From NCBI RefSeq assembly GCF_018614205.1, contig NZ_JAGGOS010000122.1, forward strand, positions 1 to 35,567: 35,567 nt of DNA, read 5' to 3'. Shown in pieces: positions 22,142 to 30,371 of this stretch; positions within the stretch are counted from its first letter, which is position 1; the number at the start of each line of letters is the position of its first letter. The translations under genes were made by a program, and so were the position numbers. The stretch is from Streptomyces sp. ISL-36 (GTDB lineage Bacteria > Actinomycetota > Actinomycetes > Streptomycetales > Streptomycetaceae). Under the pieces are notes generated by a model. The model did no database searches and was not told the origin of the DNA. It saw only the letters and a list, made by a program, of their open reading frames with translations.

Positions 22142-23590
22142 CTACTTCTTCCTGCCGCGCTTCTCGCGGACCCGCACCGAGATGTGGATCGGCGTGCCCT
22201 CGAAGCCGAACTCCTCACGCAGCCGACGCTCGACGAAGCGACGGTAGCCGTGCTCCAGGAAGCCGGAGGCGAAGAGCACGAACCGGGGCGGCTTGGTGCC
22301 CGCCTGCGTACCGAAGAGGATGCGGGGCTGCTTGCCGCCGCGGATCGGGTGCGGGTGGGCGGCGACCAGCTCGCCGAGGAAGGCGTTCAGGCGGCCGGTG
22401 GGGATACGGGTCTCCCAGCCGGCGAGGGCGGTCTCGATCGCCGGGACGAGCCTGTCCATGTGGCGGCCGGTCTTGGCGGAGACGTTGACCCGGGGCGCCC
22501 AGGCGACCTGCTGCATCTCGGTCTCGATCTCGCGCTCCAGGTAGTAGCGCCGCTCCTCGTCGAGCTCGTCCCACTTGTTGTAGGCGATGACGAGGGCGCG
22601 ACCGGACTCCACCGCCATGGTGATGATGCGCTGGTCCTGGACCGAGATGTTGTCCGTGGTGTCGATCAGGACGACGGCGACCTCGGCCTTCTCGATCGCG
22701 GCGGCGGTCCGCAGGGAGGCGTAGTAGTCCGCGCCCTCCTGGAGGTGGACCTTCTTGCGGATGCCGGCGGTGTCGACGAACTTCCAGGTCTTGCCGCCGA
22801 GCTCGATCAGCTCGTCGACCGGGTCGCGGGTGGTGCCGGCGAGCTCGTTGACGACGACGCGGTCCTCGTTGGCGACCTTGTTCAGGAGCGAGGACTTGCC
22901 GACGTTCGGGCGGCCGATGAGGGCGATGCGGCGGGGGCCGCCGATCGCGTTGCCGAAGGTCTGCGCGGGGGCCTCGGGCAGGGCCTCCAGGACGGCGTCG
23001 AGCATGTCGCCGGTGCCGCGGCCGTGCAGCGAGGAGACCGGGTACGGCTCGCCGAGCCCCAGCGACCACAGGGCGGTGGCGTCGGCCTCGCCGGAGGGTC
23101 CGTCGACCTTGTTGGCGCAGAGCACGACCGGCTTGCCGGCGCGGCGCAGCAGCTTGACGACGGCCTCGTCGGTGTCGGTGGCGCCGACGGTGGCGTCCAC
23201 GACGAAGACGCAGGCGTCGGCGGCCTCGATGGCGTACTCGGCCTGGGCGGCGACGGAGGCGTCGATGCCGAGGACGTCCTGCTCCCAGCCGCCCGTGTCG
23301 ACGACCTTGAAGCGGCGGCCGGCCCATTCGGCCTCGTAGGTGACGCGGTCGCGGGTGACGCCGGGCTTGTCCTCGACGACGGCCTCGCGGCGTCCGATGA
23401 TCCGGTTCACCAGGGTCGACTTGCCGACATTGGGGCGGCCGACGACGGCGAGCACGGGGAGCGGGCCGTGCCCGGCCGCCTCGATCGCGCCTTCGACCTC
23501 CTCGACGTCGAAGCCCTCTTCCGCGGCGAGCTCCATGAACTCCGCGTACTCGGCGTCGCCAAGTGCCCCGTGGTCGTGCTGGTCGTTCAT
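22142..23590 (-). CDS. der: Ribosome biogenesis GTPase Der (EngA)
   Basis: A 482-residue tandem-G-domain GTPase needed for 50S ribosome assembly. The acidic N-terminal extension of about 45 residues (EEGFDVEEVEGAIEAAGHG) is typical of actinobacterial forms. G domain 1 has GRPNVGKST (51-59), DTGGWE and NKVD. G domain 2 has GRPNVGKSS, DTAGIRKK and NKWD. A KH-like domain ends the protein (FVLFASGFLEHGYRRFVERR) with a basic VREKRGRKK tail. The ATG at 23590 has AAGGA 9 nt upstream. It lies 70 bp downstream of plsC and is probably in the same transcript as aroH-tyrA-cmk-plsC. Confidence 0.96.
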   Translation of the reverse strand: MNDQHDHGALGDAEYAEFMELAAEEGFDVEEVEGAIEAAGHGPLPVLAVVGRPNVGKSTLVNRIIGRREAVVEDKPGVTRDRVTYEAEWAGRRFKVVDTGGWEQDVLGIDASVAAQAEYAIEAADACVFVVDATVGATDTDEAVVKLLRRAGKPVVLCANKVDGPSGEADATALWSLGLGEPYPVSSLHGRGTGDMLDAVLEALPEAPAQTFGNAIGGPRRIALIGRPNVGKSSLLNKVANEDRVVVNELAGTTRDPVDELIELGGKTWKFVDTAGIRKKVHLQEGADYYASLRTAAAIEKAEVAVVLIDTTDNISVQDQRIITMAVESGRALVIAYNKWDELDEERRYYLEREIETEMQQVAWAPRVNVSAKTGRHMDRLVPAIETALAGWETRIPTGRLNAFLGELVAAHPHPIRGGKQPRILFGTQAGTKPPRFVLFASGFLEHGYRRFVERRLREEFGFEGTPIHISVRVREKRGRKK

Positions 23591-23660
23591 GAAGTCCGTT
23601 CCTTGATCATTCGTGGTCGGTGGGTTCCCGAGCCTCGGGGCCCACTACTGAGAGTGTCGC

Positions 23661-24305
23661 TCAGCGCCCGGTGAGGCGCCTGGCGTTTTCCAGGTGGCCG
23701 GTGAGCCGCTCCTGGATACGTACGGTGGCCTCGTCCAGCGCCTTGCGGGTGCGGCGCCCCGAGCCGTCGCCGGCCTGGAAGGCGTCGCCGAAGACGACGT
23801 CGACGCGGCTGCGCAGCGGCGGCAGTGCTCTGATCAACCGCCCGGGCCGGTCGGAACTTCCCAGAACCGCGACCGGGACGATCGGCGCACCGCTGCGGAC
23901 GGCGAAGTAGGCGAGGCCGGCGCGCAGCGAGGCGAAGTCGCCCTCGCCGCGGGTGCCCTCGGGGAAGATGCCGAGGACGCCGCCGTGGTCCAGGACCGCG
24001 AGGGCGTTGCCGATCGCGGCCCGGTCGGCGCCGGCCCGGTCCACCTTGAGCTGGCCGATGCCTTCGAGGAAGGGCCCGAGGGGCCCGACGAAGGCTTCCT
24101 TCTTGATGAGGAAGTGCACCGGCCGGGGAGCCGTGCCCATGAGCATGGGCCCGTCGATGTTGTGCGCGTGGTTGACGGCGAGGATGAGGGGGCCGGAGGC
24201 CGGCACCCGCCAGGCGCCGAGGACGCGCGGCTTCCACAGGCCGTACATCAGCCCGATGCCGATGCCACGCCCGACGGCGGCGCCCTTCTCGGACGGCAAG
24301 GTCAC
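23661..24305 (-). CDS. plsC: PlsC-type acyltransferase
   Basis: A 214-residue member of the 1-acyl-glycerol-3-phosphate acyltransferase family, acting at the inner face of the membrane in phospholipid synthesis. The GTG at 24305 overlaps the cmk stop as GTGA. Motifs are NHAHNIDGP (H-x4-D catalytic pair), FLIKKEAFVGPLGPFLEGIG, VLGIFPEGTRGEG (EGTR glycerol-phosphate site) and APIVPVAVLG. The cmk-plsC-der neighbourhood is typical of actinobacteria. The precise acceptor (lysophosphatidate or another) is not fixed by the sequence. Confidence 0.88.
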   Translation of the reverse strand: MTLPSEKGAAVGRGIGIGLMYGLWKPRVLGAWRVPASGPLILAVNHAHNIDGPMLMGTAPRPVHFLIKKEAFVGPLGPFLEGIGQLKVDRAGADRAAIGNALAVLDHGGVLGIFPEGTRGEGDFASLRAGLAYFAVRSGAPIVPVAVLGSSDRPGRLIRALPPLRSRVDVVFGDAFQAGDGSGRRTRKALDEATVRIQERLTGHLENARRLTGR

Positions 24306-24988
24306 TGGGCGGCCGCCCGCATGCCGCTCCGCCGCTCCTCGACCAGGGTCACGACGCACTCGATGACCTGGTCCAGCGTCAGGTCGGTGGTGTCGACCTC
24401 GACGGCGTCGTCGGCCTTGGCCAGCGGAGAGGTCTTACGGCTGGAGTCCGCCGCGTCCCGCTTGATCAGGGCCTGCCGGGTGGCGGCCACGTCCACGCCC
24501 TTGAGCTCGCCGGAGCGGCGGGCGGCACGGGCCTCGGGGGACGCGGTGAGGAAGATCTTGAGGTCGGCGTCGGGCAGGACGGTGGTGCCGATGTCCCGGC
24601 CCTCGACGACGATGCCGCCCTCGGCGCCCCTGGCGATGGACCGCTGCAGCTCGGTGATCAGGGTCCGCACCTCGGGGACGGCGCTGACGGCGCTGACCTT
24701 GGAGGTGACCTCTTCGGTACGGATGGGCCCGGCGGCGTCGGCGCCGTCGACGGTGATCGTCGGCCGGGCCGGGTCGGTGCCGGAGACGATGACGGGCTTG
24801 GCGGCGGCGTTGGCGACGGCATCGGCGTCGTCGACATCGACGCCGTTACTGATCATCCACCAGGTGATCGCCCGGTACTGCGCACCGGTGTCCAGGTAGC
24901 TCAGGCCCAGCTTGGCGGCGACCGCCTTCGAGGTGCTCGACTTGCCCGTGCCAGACGGCCCGTCGATGGCGACGATCACGGTTTCCAC
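24302..24988 (-). CDS. cmk: Cytidylate kinase
   Basis: A 228-residue (d)CMP kinase that makes CDP/dCDP from CMP/dCMP with ATP. The P-loop GPSGTGKSS is at the N-terminus; then come YLDTGAQYRAITWW (in the NMP-binding region), VVEGRDIGTTVLPDADLKIFL and the lid-region RQALIKRDAADSSRKTSPLA. GTG 24988 gives VETVIVAIDGPSG; GTG 24976, four codons later, is a second possible start. It overlaps plsC downstream. A likely terminator lies between tyrA and cmk. Confidence 0.94.
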   Translation of the reverse strand: METVIVAIDGPSGTGKSSTSKAVAAKLGLSYLDTGAQYRAITWWMISNGVDVDDADAVANAAAKPVIVSGTDPARPTITVDGADAAGPIRTEEVTSKVSAVSAVPEVRTLITELQRSIARGAEGGIVVEGRDIGTTVLPDADLKIFLTASPEARAARRSGELKGVDVAATRQALIKRDAADSSRKTSPLAKADDAVEVDTTDLTLDQVIECVVTLVEERRSGMRAAAQ

Positions 24989-25086
24989 GGTGGGGAACAC
25001 CTTCCTGGGTACGCGGTGAGGCCCACCGGATGCAGGGGGCCACCCCAAGGTTACCGATTCCCGCGCACCCATTCGGCCCAGCGGGT

Positions 25087-25116
25087 GGGTGCGGGGCCCT
25101 CGGAAGGCCCCGACCC
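25087..25116. terminator. Hairpin with one bulge between tyrA and cmk
   Basis: An 11-bp stem (25087-25090 plus 25092-25098 pairing with 25106-25116, G25091 bulged, 7-nt loop CTCGGAA) lies in the 214-bp gap downstream of tyrA. It may stop or attenuate transcription running into cmk. Confidence 0.55.
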
Positions 25117-25202
25117 GCCCGATCGAGCCGCCCCGCGGACCCGGCCGCGGACGCGGCCGCGTCACCCGCCCGCGTCAGCCCACCGACCTCGACCGGCCCG
25201 CG

Positions 25203-26291
25203 TCAGCCCGCCCGCAGCGCCCAGCCCCGTTCCTTCAGCGCGGTCCCCAGGACGGGGGCCGCCGAAGGCTCCACCATCAGCTGCACCAGACCGGCCTGCT
25301 GGCCCGTCGCATGCTCGATACGGACGTCCTCGATGTTGACGCCCGCCCGGCCCGCGTCCGCGAAGATCCGCGCGAGCTCGCCCGGCTGGTCGCTGATGAG
25401 GACCGCGACCGTCTCGTACTGCGCCGGTGCCGCTCCGTGCTTGCCCGGGACACGGGCGCGGCCCGCGTTGCCCCGGCGCAGGACGTCCTCGACGCCCGAG
25501 GCTCCGCCGCGGCGCTTGTCCTCGTCGGTCGACTGGAGGGAGCGCAGCGCCCGGACGGTCTCGTCCAGGTCCGCCGCGACGCCCGCGAGCACGTCCGCGA
25601 CCGGCCCCGGGTTCGCCGAAAGGATCTCCACCCACATCCGCGGGTCGGAGGCGGCGATCCGGGTGACGTCCCGGATGCCCTGGCCGCAGAGGCGTACGGC
25701 CGTCTCGTCCGCCTCCTCGAGGCGGGCCGCCACCATCGACGACACCAGCTGCGGGGTGTGCGAGACGAGCGCAACCGCCCGGTCGTGCGCGTCCGCGTCC
25801 ATGACGACCGGGACGGCGCGGCAGAGCGCGACCAGCTCCAGGGCGAGGTTGAGGACCTCGGTGTCGGTGTCGCGGGTCGGCGTGAGCACCCACGGCCGCC
25901 CCTCGAAGAGGTCGGCCGTCGCCGCCAGCGGGCCGGAGCGCTCCTTCCCGGACATGGGGTGCGTCCCGATGTACGCGGTGAGGTCGAGCCCCAGCCCCTC
26001 CAGCTCCCGCTTGGGGCCGCCCTTGACGCTCGCCACGTCCAGGTAGCCGCGCGCGAGCCCGTCCCGCATCGCCGCGGCGAGGGTGGTCGCCACATGGGCC
26101 GGCGGTACGGCGACGATCGCGAGGTCGACGGGGCCCTCGGGCGCCTCGTCCGTACCGGCGCCGAGCGCCGCGGCCGTGCGGGCGCGGGCCGGGTCGTGGT
26201 CGCGCAGGTGCACGGCGACGCCCCGGCCGGCCAGCGCGAGCGCCGCCGAGGTGCCGATGAGGCCGGTTCCGATGACGAGCGCGGTTCTCAC
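25203..26291 (-). CDS. tyrA: Prephenate dehydrogenase with C-terminal ACT domain
   Basis: A 362-residue enzyme converting prephenate to 4-hydroxyphenylpyruvate with NAD(P), in tyrosine synthesis. The Rossmann motif GTGLIGTS is at residues 8-15, the catalytic region contains THPMSGKERSGP, and HDRAVALVSHTPQLVSS follows. The C-terminal ~80 residues (YETVAVLISDQPGELARIFA) form an ACT domain, usually for amino-acid feedback. The GTG at 26291 overlaps the aroH stop as GTGA, so chorismate mutase and prephenate dehydrogenase are translationally coupled and act in consecutive steps. Confidence 0.94.
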   Translation of the reverse strand: MRTALVIGTGLIGTSAALALAGRGVAVHLRDHDPARARTAAALGAGTDEAPEGPVDLAIVAVPPAHVATTLAAAMRDGLARGYLDVASVKGGPKRELEGLGLDLTAYIGTHPMSGKERSGPLAATADLFEGRPWVLTPTRDTDTEVLNLALELVALCRAVPVVMDADAHDRAVALVSHTPQLVSSMVAARLEEADETAVRLCGQGIRDVTRIAASDPRMWVEILSANPGPVADVLAGVAADLDETVRALRSLQSTDEDKRRGGASGVEDVLRRGNAGRARVPGKHGAAPAQYETVAVLISDQPGELARIFADAGRAGVNIEDVRIEHATGQQAGLVQLMVEPSAAPVLGTALKERGWALRAG

Positions 26292-26650
26292 TGGGCGATG
26301 TCCTTGCGCAGGGCGGCCGCGGCACCGAGGTAGACGTGCGTGATCGCGGTCTTGGGCAGGTCCGACTCGACGTGCGCGAGGAGGCGTACGACGCGCGGCA
26401 TCGCGCCCTCGATGTCCAGCTCCTGCGCGCAGATGAGGGGGACGTCGACGATACCGATCCGGCGGGCCGCCGCGGCCGGGAAGTCGCTGTGCAGATCGGG
26501 CGTGGCCGTGAACCAGATGCTGATCAGGTCGTCGGCGGTGAGCCCGTTGCGTTCCAGGACGGCGGTGAGCAGCTCCTCGACCTGCTCGTGCATGTGCCCG
26601 GCCTCGTCCCGTTCGAGCTGGACGGCGCCTCGGACCGCTCGTACCGCCAC
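26288..26650 (-). CDS. aroH: AroH-class chorismate mutase
   Basis: A 120-residue, monofunctional chorismate mutase of the Bacillus subtilis AroH (trimeric barrel) class, which converts chorismate to prephenate. Motifs are AVRAVRGAVQLERDE (active-site Arg), ISIWFTATPDLHSDFPAAAAR, VPLICAQELDIEGAMPRVVR (Arg and Glu of the pocket) and THVYLGAAAALRKD. GTG 26650 has GAAGGAG 6 nt upstream. The MITE-like element ends 39 bp upstream of the start codon, so the promoter must lie inside or beyond it. Confidence 0.94.
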   Translation of the reverse strand: MAVRAVRGAVQLERDEAGHMHEQVEELLTAVLERNGLTADDLISIWFTATPDLHSDFPAAAARRIGIVDVPLICAQELDIEGAMPRVVRLLAHVESDLPKTAITHVYLGAAAALRKDIAQ

Positions 26651-26689
26651 GTGGTGCTCCTTCGAAAGGCGATCAGTGCTCCGATCAGC

Positions 26690-26857
26690 CTAAGGGCTGT
26701 CCCGTCATCCCTGGTGGATCAGCGCACGGCGTCAGATGCGGTGCATCGCAAGGCGGAGGGACGTCCTCATACTGGGTGTATGCGGGCGTTCCGACAACGT
26801 GGCGAGGTGCCGTAGCTGTCGTCGTGCGCCCGCCAGGGATGACGGGACAGCCCTTAG
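26690..26857. mobile_element. 168-bp foldback MITE-like element
   Basis: Perfect 25-bp terminal inverted repeats (26690-26714 and 26833-26857; outer part TAAGGGCTGTCCCGTCATCC) bound a segment that stays imperfectly palindromic inward: GCGCACG-C and CAG-T-CGG words recur in both arms, and the centre is a CATAC-TGGGT-GTATG hairpin at 26768-26782. The repeats are flanked by TA on both sides, consistent with a TA target duplication. There is no transposase. The GGGCTGTCCCG end resembles ends of insertion sequences I have seen in streptomycetes. The remaining 185 bp up to the gene at 27043 hold nothing recognisable. Confidence 0.8.
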
Positions 26858-27042
26858 TCAGGGGCCCGGCCGCGCCGTCGCGCCGACCGCCCTCCGAGAC
26901 AGGCTCCGGGGCGTTGCCAGATCGTTTCCCGCCTCGGTTCCGTCGCTCGTCCGGTACGGAACACGGAACACGGCCCAATGTCACCTGAACCGGAGCAGGC
27001 CGCCACTTGGGGTGGTCGGGTCCCGGGGGTAGAACTGTCGGC

Positions 27043-27378
27043 ATGCTGCTGCACGTCGTACCGCTGGACGAATGGTCCGCCGATCCCGAGCTCCCGTACG
27101 CCCCGCCGTCGCTGGCCTCCGAGGGCTTCGTCCACTGCTCGCCGGACGAGACGGCGGCGCTGACGGTCGCCGACGCGCACTACCGGAGCGTCCACGGCCC
27201 GCTCCTGGTGCTCGTCGTCGACGAGACCCGGCTGACCGCCGAGGTCCGCTGGGAGGGGTCGCAGGACACGCTCTTCCCGCATGTGTACGGGCCGATCGAA
27301 CGCGCGGCCGTCACCGCCCTCCTGGAGGTGCGCCGGGACGCCGACGGCCGTGCGAGGGAGCTGACCCCCTGGGTCTAG
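27043..27378 (+). CDS. DUF952 family protein
   Basis: A 111-residue protein beginning MLLHVVPLDEWSADPELPYA and SEGFVHCSPDETAAL. The HVV-x-x-x-EW opening, GFVHCS and the FPHVYGPIER segment before a predicted final helix mark DUF952, a small family of unknown activity that has been compared with glutathione-S-transferase-associated proteins. An earlier start at 27007 is possible, but the family begins at this Met, with GGGGGT upstream. It may be co-transcribed with the Rieske gene 46 bp downstream. Confidence 0.82.
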   Translation: MLLHVVPLDEWSADPELPYAPPSLASEGFVHCSPDETAALTVADAHYRSVHGPLLVLVVDETRLTAEVRWEGSQDTLFPHVYGPIERAAVTALLEVRRDADGRARELTPWV

Positions 27379-27424
27379 GCGTGTTGCGGAACCCCCCGCG
27401 GGGTGCGCCAGCAAGCTGTACGGC

Positions 27425-27904
27425 ATGACTCCCGATGCCACGCCCCGCCGTACCGTTCTGCTGGCCGGTGCGGGTTCCGTCGCCGCCCTGACCGCCGGCT
27501 GCGGCTCCGACGGGGAGGAGGACGGCGGTACGACCGCCAGTCCGGCACCCACGGGCACCACCACGCCCGCGGAGACCTCGCCCGCCTCCTCCGCTCCGGT
27601 CACGTCCGCGCCGGCGGGCGACTCGCTCGCCCGTACCTCGCAGATCCCGGTCGGCGGCGGCACGGTCTTCAAGGAGCGGAAGGTCGTCGTCACCCAGCCG
27701 ACGGCCGGCGAGTTCAAGGCGTTCACGGCCGTCTGCACCCACCAGGGCTGCACGGTCGGCAAGGTCGAGAACGGCACGATCAACTGCCCCTGTCACGGCT
27801 CCAGGTTCCGCATCGCCGACGGCTCGGTCGCCGCGGGACCGGCTTCGCGCCCGCTGCCGGAGGAGCGGATCACCGTGTCGGGAGACGTGATCACGCTCGC
27901 GTAG
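27425..27904 (+). CDS. Exported Rieske [2Fe-2S] lipoprotein
   Basis: A 159-residue protein. Two Arg (residues 8-9, PRRTVLLAGAG) before a hydrophobic core suggest a Tat signal, and LTAGC at 22-26 is a lipobox, so it should be a Tat-exported lipoprotein. A Thr/Pro/Ser-rich linker covers 30-65. The Rieske domain holds the cluster ligands Cys104 and His106 (CTHQGC) and Cys121 and His124 (CPCHG), with Cys109-Cys123 as the structural disulphide. This class of small Rieske proteins is common in streptomycetes, with unknown redox partners. The following nucleotidyltransferase gene starts 10 bp after its stop. Confidence 0.9.
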   Translation: MTPDATPRRTVLLAGAGSVAALTAGCGSDGEEDGGTTASPAPTGTTTPAETSPASSAPVTSAPAGDSLARTSQIPVGGGTVFKERKVVVTQPTAGEFKAFTAVCTHQGCTVGKVENGTINCPCHGSRFRIADGSVAAGPASRPLPEERITVSGDVITLA

Positions 27905-27914
27905 CCTGTCGCCC

Positions 27915-28667
27915 ATGACTCCGGAAGAACTGGTGCGCGACCACACGATCTACTCCTGCGTCATGGGTTCGCGCGCCTTCGGCCTGGCCACCGAGGGGAG
28001 CGACACGGACCGCCGGGGCGTCTTCCTTGCCCCGACCCCGCTCTTCTGGCGCTTCGACAAGCCTCCGGCGCACGTGGAGGGGCCGGCCGAGGAGCAGTTC
28101 AGCTGGGAGCTGGAGCGCTTCTGCGAACTGGCGCTGCGCGCCAATCCGAACGTCCTGGAGTGCCTGCACTCCCCGGTCGTCGAGCACATCGACGACACCG
28201 GCCGCGAACTGGTCTCGCTGCGCGAGGCGTTCCTCTCCCGCCAGGCCCACCAGACCTTCGTCCGGTACGCGGCCGGCCAGCGCAAGAAGCTCGATGCCGA
28301 TGTGCGCCAGTACGGCGAGCCGCGCTGGAAGCACGCGATGCATCTGCTGCGGCTGCTGATGAGCTGCCGCGATCTGCTCCGTACCGGCGAGCTGACGATC
28401 CACGTGGGCGAGGACCGCGAGCGCCTGCTGGCGGTGAAGCGGGGCGAGGTGCCCTGGCCCGAGGTCGAGTCCTGGATGTCCCGCCTCACGGAGGAGGCCG
28501 ACCGCGCCTCCACCACGAGCCCGCTCCCCGCGGCCCCGGACCACGCCCGCGTCGAGGACTTCCTGCGCCGGGCGCGCCGCGCCTCAGCCCTGCGCGTGCT
28601 CCAGCCGGACCCGCACGACGAGGTCGTGGAGGGCGTCGTGAGCCCCGGAGACATCCACCAGACCTGA
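27915..28667 (+). CDS. COG3541-type nucleotidyltransferase (plus-strand copy)
   Basis: A 250-residue member of the polymerase-beta-like nucleotidyltransferase superfamily. VMGSRAFGLATEGSDTDRRG gives the G-S-x10-D-x-D motif with two metal-binding Asp. The third carboxylate site seems to be Glu in EEQFSWELERF, where the family usually has Asp. The helical C-terminal half (NPNVLECLHSP, KHAMHLLRLLMSCRDLLRTG) follows the family pattern. The target of nucleotidylation is unknown. No ribosome site precedes ATG 27915, so coupling to the Rieske gene is likely. Its 3' end overlaps the convergent paralogue by 84 bp. Confidence 0.82.
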   Translation: MTPEELVRDHTIYSCVMGSRAFGLATEGSDTDRRGVFLAPTPLFWRFDKPPAHVEGPAEEQFSWELERFCELALRANPNVLECLHSPVVEHIDDTGRELVSLREAFLSRQAHQTFVRYAAGQRKKLDADVRQYGEPRWKHAMHLLRLLMSCRDLLRTGELTIHVGEDRERLLAVKRGEVPWPEVESWMSRLTEEADRASTTSPLPAAPDHARVEDFLRRARRASALRVLQPDPHDEVVEGVVSPGDIHQT

Positions 28668-29351
28668 GCCGGCCCGCGCCTCCTCCAGGACGCCGTGCAG
28701 CGCCTCCACGTCACCGCGTACCCGCTCCACGTCCACGTCGGCGGGGCCGTGCTCGGCCGCCGCCTTCGCCGCGATCAGCTCCGGCACATAGGCGGGCGCC
28801 TCGGCCACCTCCGCCACGAGGGTGGGCAGATGCGCCTGGATCTCGCCGGCGCGCATCAGATGGATCCCGGTGAGCAGCGCCCGGAAGGTGTAGAGCAGGG
28901 GTTTCAGCTCCTCGGTCTTCTCGAAGAGCCGCCACTGCGTCCCCGCGAACCCACGGTAGTGATGCGCGTGGTGGGTCGTGAGCACATGCGGCACCAGCGA
29001 GATCAGCTCGGCGTGGGCGTCCGAGGTGTGCGCCACCAACGGGGACAGCAGCTGTTCCAGTACGTAGCCGTTGCGCCGCAGCATCAGCCGGACGAACTTC
29101 CGCAGGTCGTGGGTGACGAGGTCCATCTCGACCCCGTCGCGGTCCCACATCCGGCTGCGCGTCTCCTCCGGCTCGCGCAGCCCGATCAGATCGGCCACCG
29201 GCAGCAGGTGCGCCCCGCGCAGGTCCACGTCCGAGTCGTGGGACGGAAATCCGTACAGGTGCGCCCCTGAGACAGTGGCGAAGATCAGCGGGTCGGGCTG
29301 TTCCGCCACGACGGCGGACAGGTCGGCCTGGGGGGTGAGAGCTGCGGTCAT
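28584..29351 (-). CDS. COG3541-type nucleotidyltransferase (NAD-operon copy)
   Basis: A 255-residue nucleotidyltransferase homologous to the plus-strand neighbour. The catalytic loop is VSGAHLYGFPSHDSDVDLRG (Asp-x-Asp present; Ser of the G-S pair is Ala), and the third Asp lies in VEMDLVTHDLRKFVRLMLRR. The helical domain contains NGYVLEQLLSP, HHYRGFAGTQWRLF and KPLLYTFRALLTGIHLMRAG. The ATG at 29351 lies 3 bp after the draG stop, making it the last gene of the pnuC-nadR-nrtR-draG operon. Its substrate is unknown; the operon suggests something related to NAD, ADP-ribose or RNA ends, which is inference only. Confidence 0.83.
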   Translation of the reverse strand: MTAALTPQADLSAVVAEQPDPLIFATVSGAHLYGFPSHDSDVDLRGAHLLPVADLIGLREPEETRSRMWDRDGVEMDLVTHDLRKFVRLMLRRNGYVLEQLLSPLVAHTSDAHAELISLVPHVLTTHHAHHYRGFAGTQWRLFEKTEELKPLLYTFRALLTGIHLMRAGEIQAHLPTLVAEVAEAPAYVPELIAAKAAAEHGPADVDVERVRGDVEALHGVLEEARAGSGLVDVSGAHDALHDLVVRVRLEHAQG

Positions 29352-29354
29352 GGA

Positions 29355-30371
29355 TCAAGCATCCCAGAGCGCACCGAACGTCAACAGCTCGCTGCGGTAC
29401 TCGATCCGCTCCTCCCACTCCTTCGGCCAGGCACCGGCCCCGAGGTGCGCCCCCGCGAACGCGCCCGTCAGGCAGGCGATCGAGTCCGAGTCGCCCCGGG
29501 TGCAGGCGGCCCGGCGCAGGGCGGTGAGGGGCTCTTCGGGGAAGAGGAGGAAGCACAGGAGGCCGGTGGCGAGGGCCTCTTCGGCGATCCAGCCGTCGCC
29601 GGTGTACGTGCAGGGATCGAGTTCCGGGTCGGCCGTGCGCTGGACGGCGTCCAGCTTCTCCAGGACGGCGAGGCACTCGTCCCAGCCGCGTTCGATGAAG
29701 TGCCGGGCCGTGGGGTCCTGGGCGTGGGTCCAGAGGTCGCCGAGCCACTTCTCGTGGTAGCGGGAGCGGTTCTCGTACGCGTACGAGCGCAGGTGGCCGA
29801 CCAGTCCGGTCGGGTCCACGCCCTGGGCCAGCAGGTACACCGCGAGGGCCGTCAGGTCCGAGGCCGCGAGGGCCGTCGGGTGGCCGTGGGTGAGGGCCGA
29901 CTGGAGCTGGGCCGCGCCCGCGCGCTGGTCCTCGCTCAGGCCGGGGACAAGCCCTACCGGCGCGACCCGCATATTGGCGCCGCAGCCCTTGGAGCCGGTC
30001 CGGCTGGCCTCCTGCCAGGGCCGGTCGCCGTCGAGGAGCCGGCAGGCGACCATGCAGGTGCGGCCCGGGGCCCGGTTGTTCTCCGGGGAGTGGTACCAGT
30101 CGACGAACTCCTCCCGGACCGGCCGGGCCAGCCGCAGCGGGGCGAGCACGCCCCGGTCCATGGCGGTGCGGATGCCCCGGGCGAGGGCGAGCGTCATCTG
30201 GGTGTCGTCGGTGACGTACGCCGTGCTCCGCGCCTCGCCCGGCAGCTCCATCTCCCGCCAGGGGCCGGCCTTCGCGAGGATCGAGGGCACGTCGTCGAAC
30301 TCGGTCGGGAAGCCGAGCGCGTCCCCGAGCGCCAGCCCGATCAGCGCCCCCGTGGCGGTCTGCTTGGTCAT
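29355..30371 (-). CDS. ADP-ribosylglycohydrolase (DraG/ARH family)
   Basis: A 338-residue enzyme of the DraG/ARH fold that removes ADP-ribose from proteins or nucleic acids, or hydrolyses related ADP-ribose derivatives, using two magnesium ions. Metal-site motifs are intact: GALIGLALGDALGFPTEF at the N-terminus, YVTDDTQMTLALARG, SKGCGANMRVAPVGL and, near the C-terminus, CTRGDSDSIACLTGAFAGA. It begins ATG 30371 in an ATGA overlap with nrtR, with AAGGAAGG upstream. Its place behind an NAD-salvage regulator suggests that it feeds ADP-ribose into the NrtR control loop. The target molecule is unknown. Confidence 0.9.
   Translation of the reverse strand: MTKQTATGALIGLALGDALGFPTEFDDVPSILAKAGPWREMELPGEARSTAYVTDDTQMTLALARGIRTAMDRGVLAPLRLARPVREEFVDWYHSPENNRAPGRTCMVACRLLDGDRPWQEASRTGSKGCGANMRVAPVGLVPGLSEDQRAGAAQLQSALTHGHPTALAASDLTALAVYLLAQGVDPTGLVGHLRSYAYENRSRYHEKWLGDLWTHAQDPTARHFIERGWDECLAVLEKLDAVQRTADPELDPCTYTGDGWIAEEALATGLLCFLLFPEEPLTALRRAACTRGDSDSIACLTGAFAGAHLGAGAWPKEWEERIEYRSELLTFGALWDA

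Noticed and set aside
26685..27044. An open frame through the MITE-like element
   Set aside because: It is composed of the element's repeats, has no ribosome site, and shows no domain. The inverted-repeat structure explains the sequence better.
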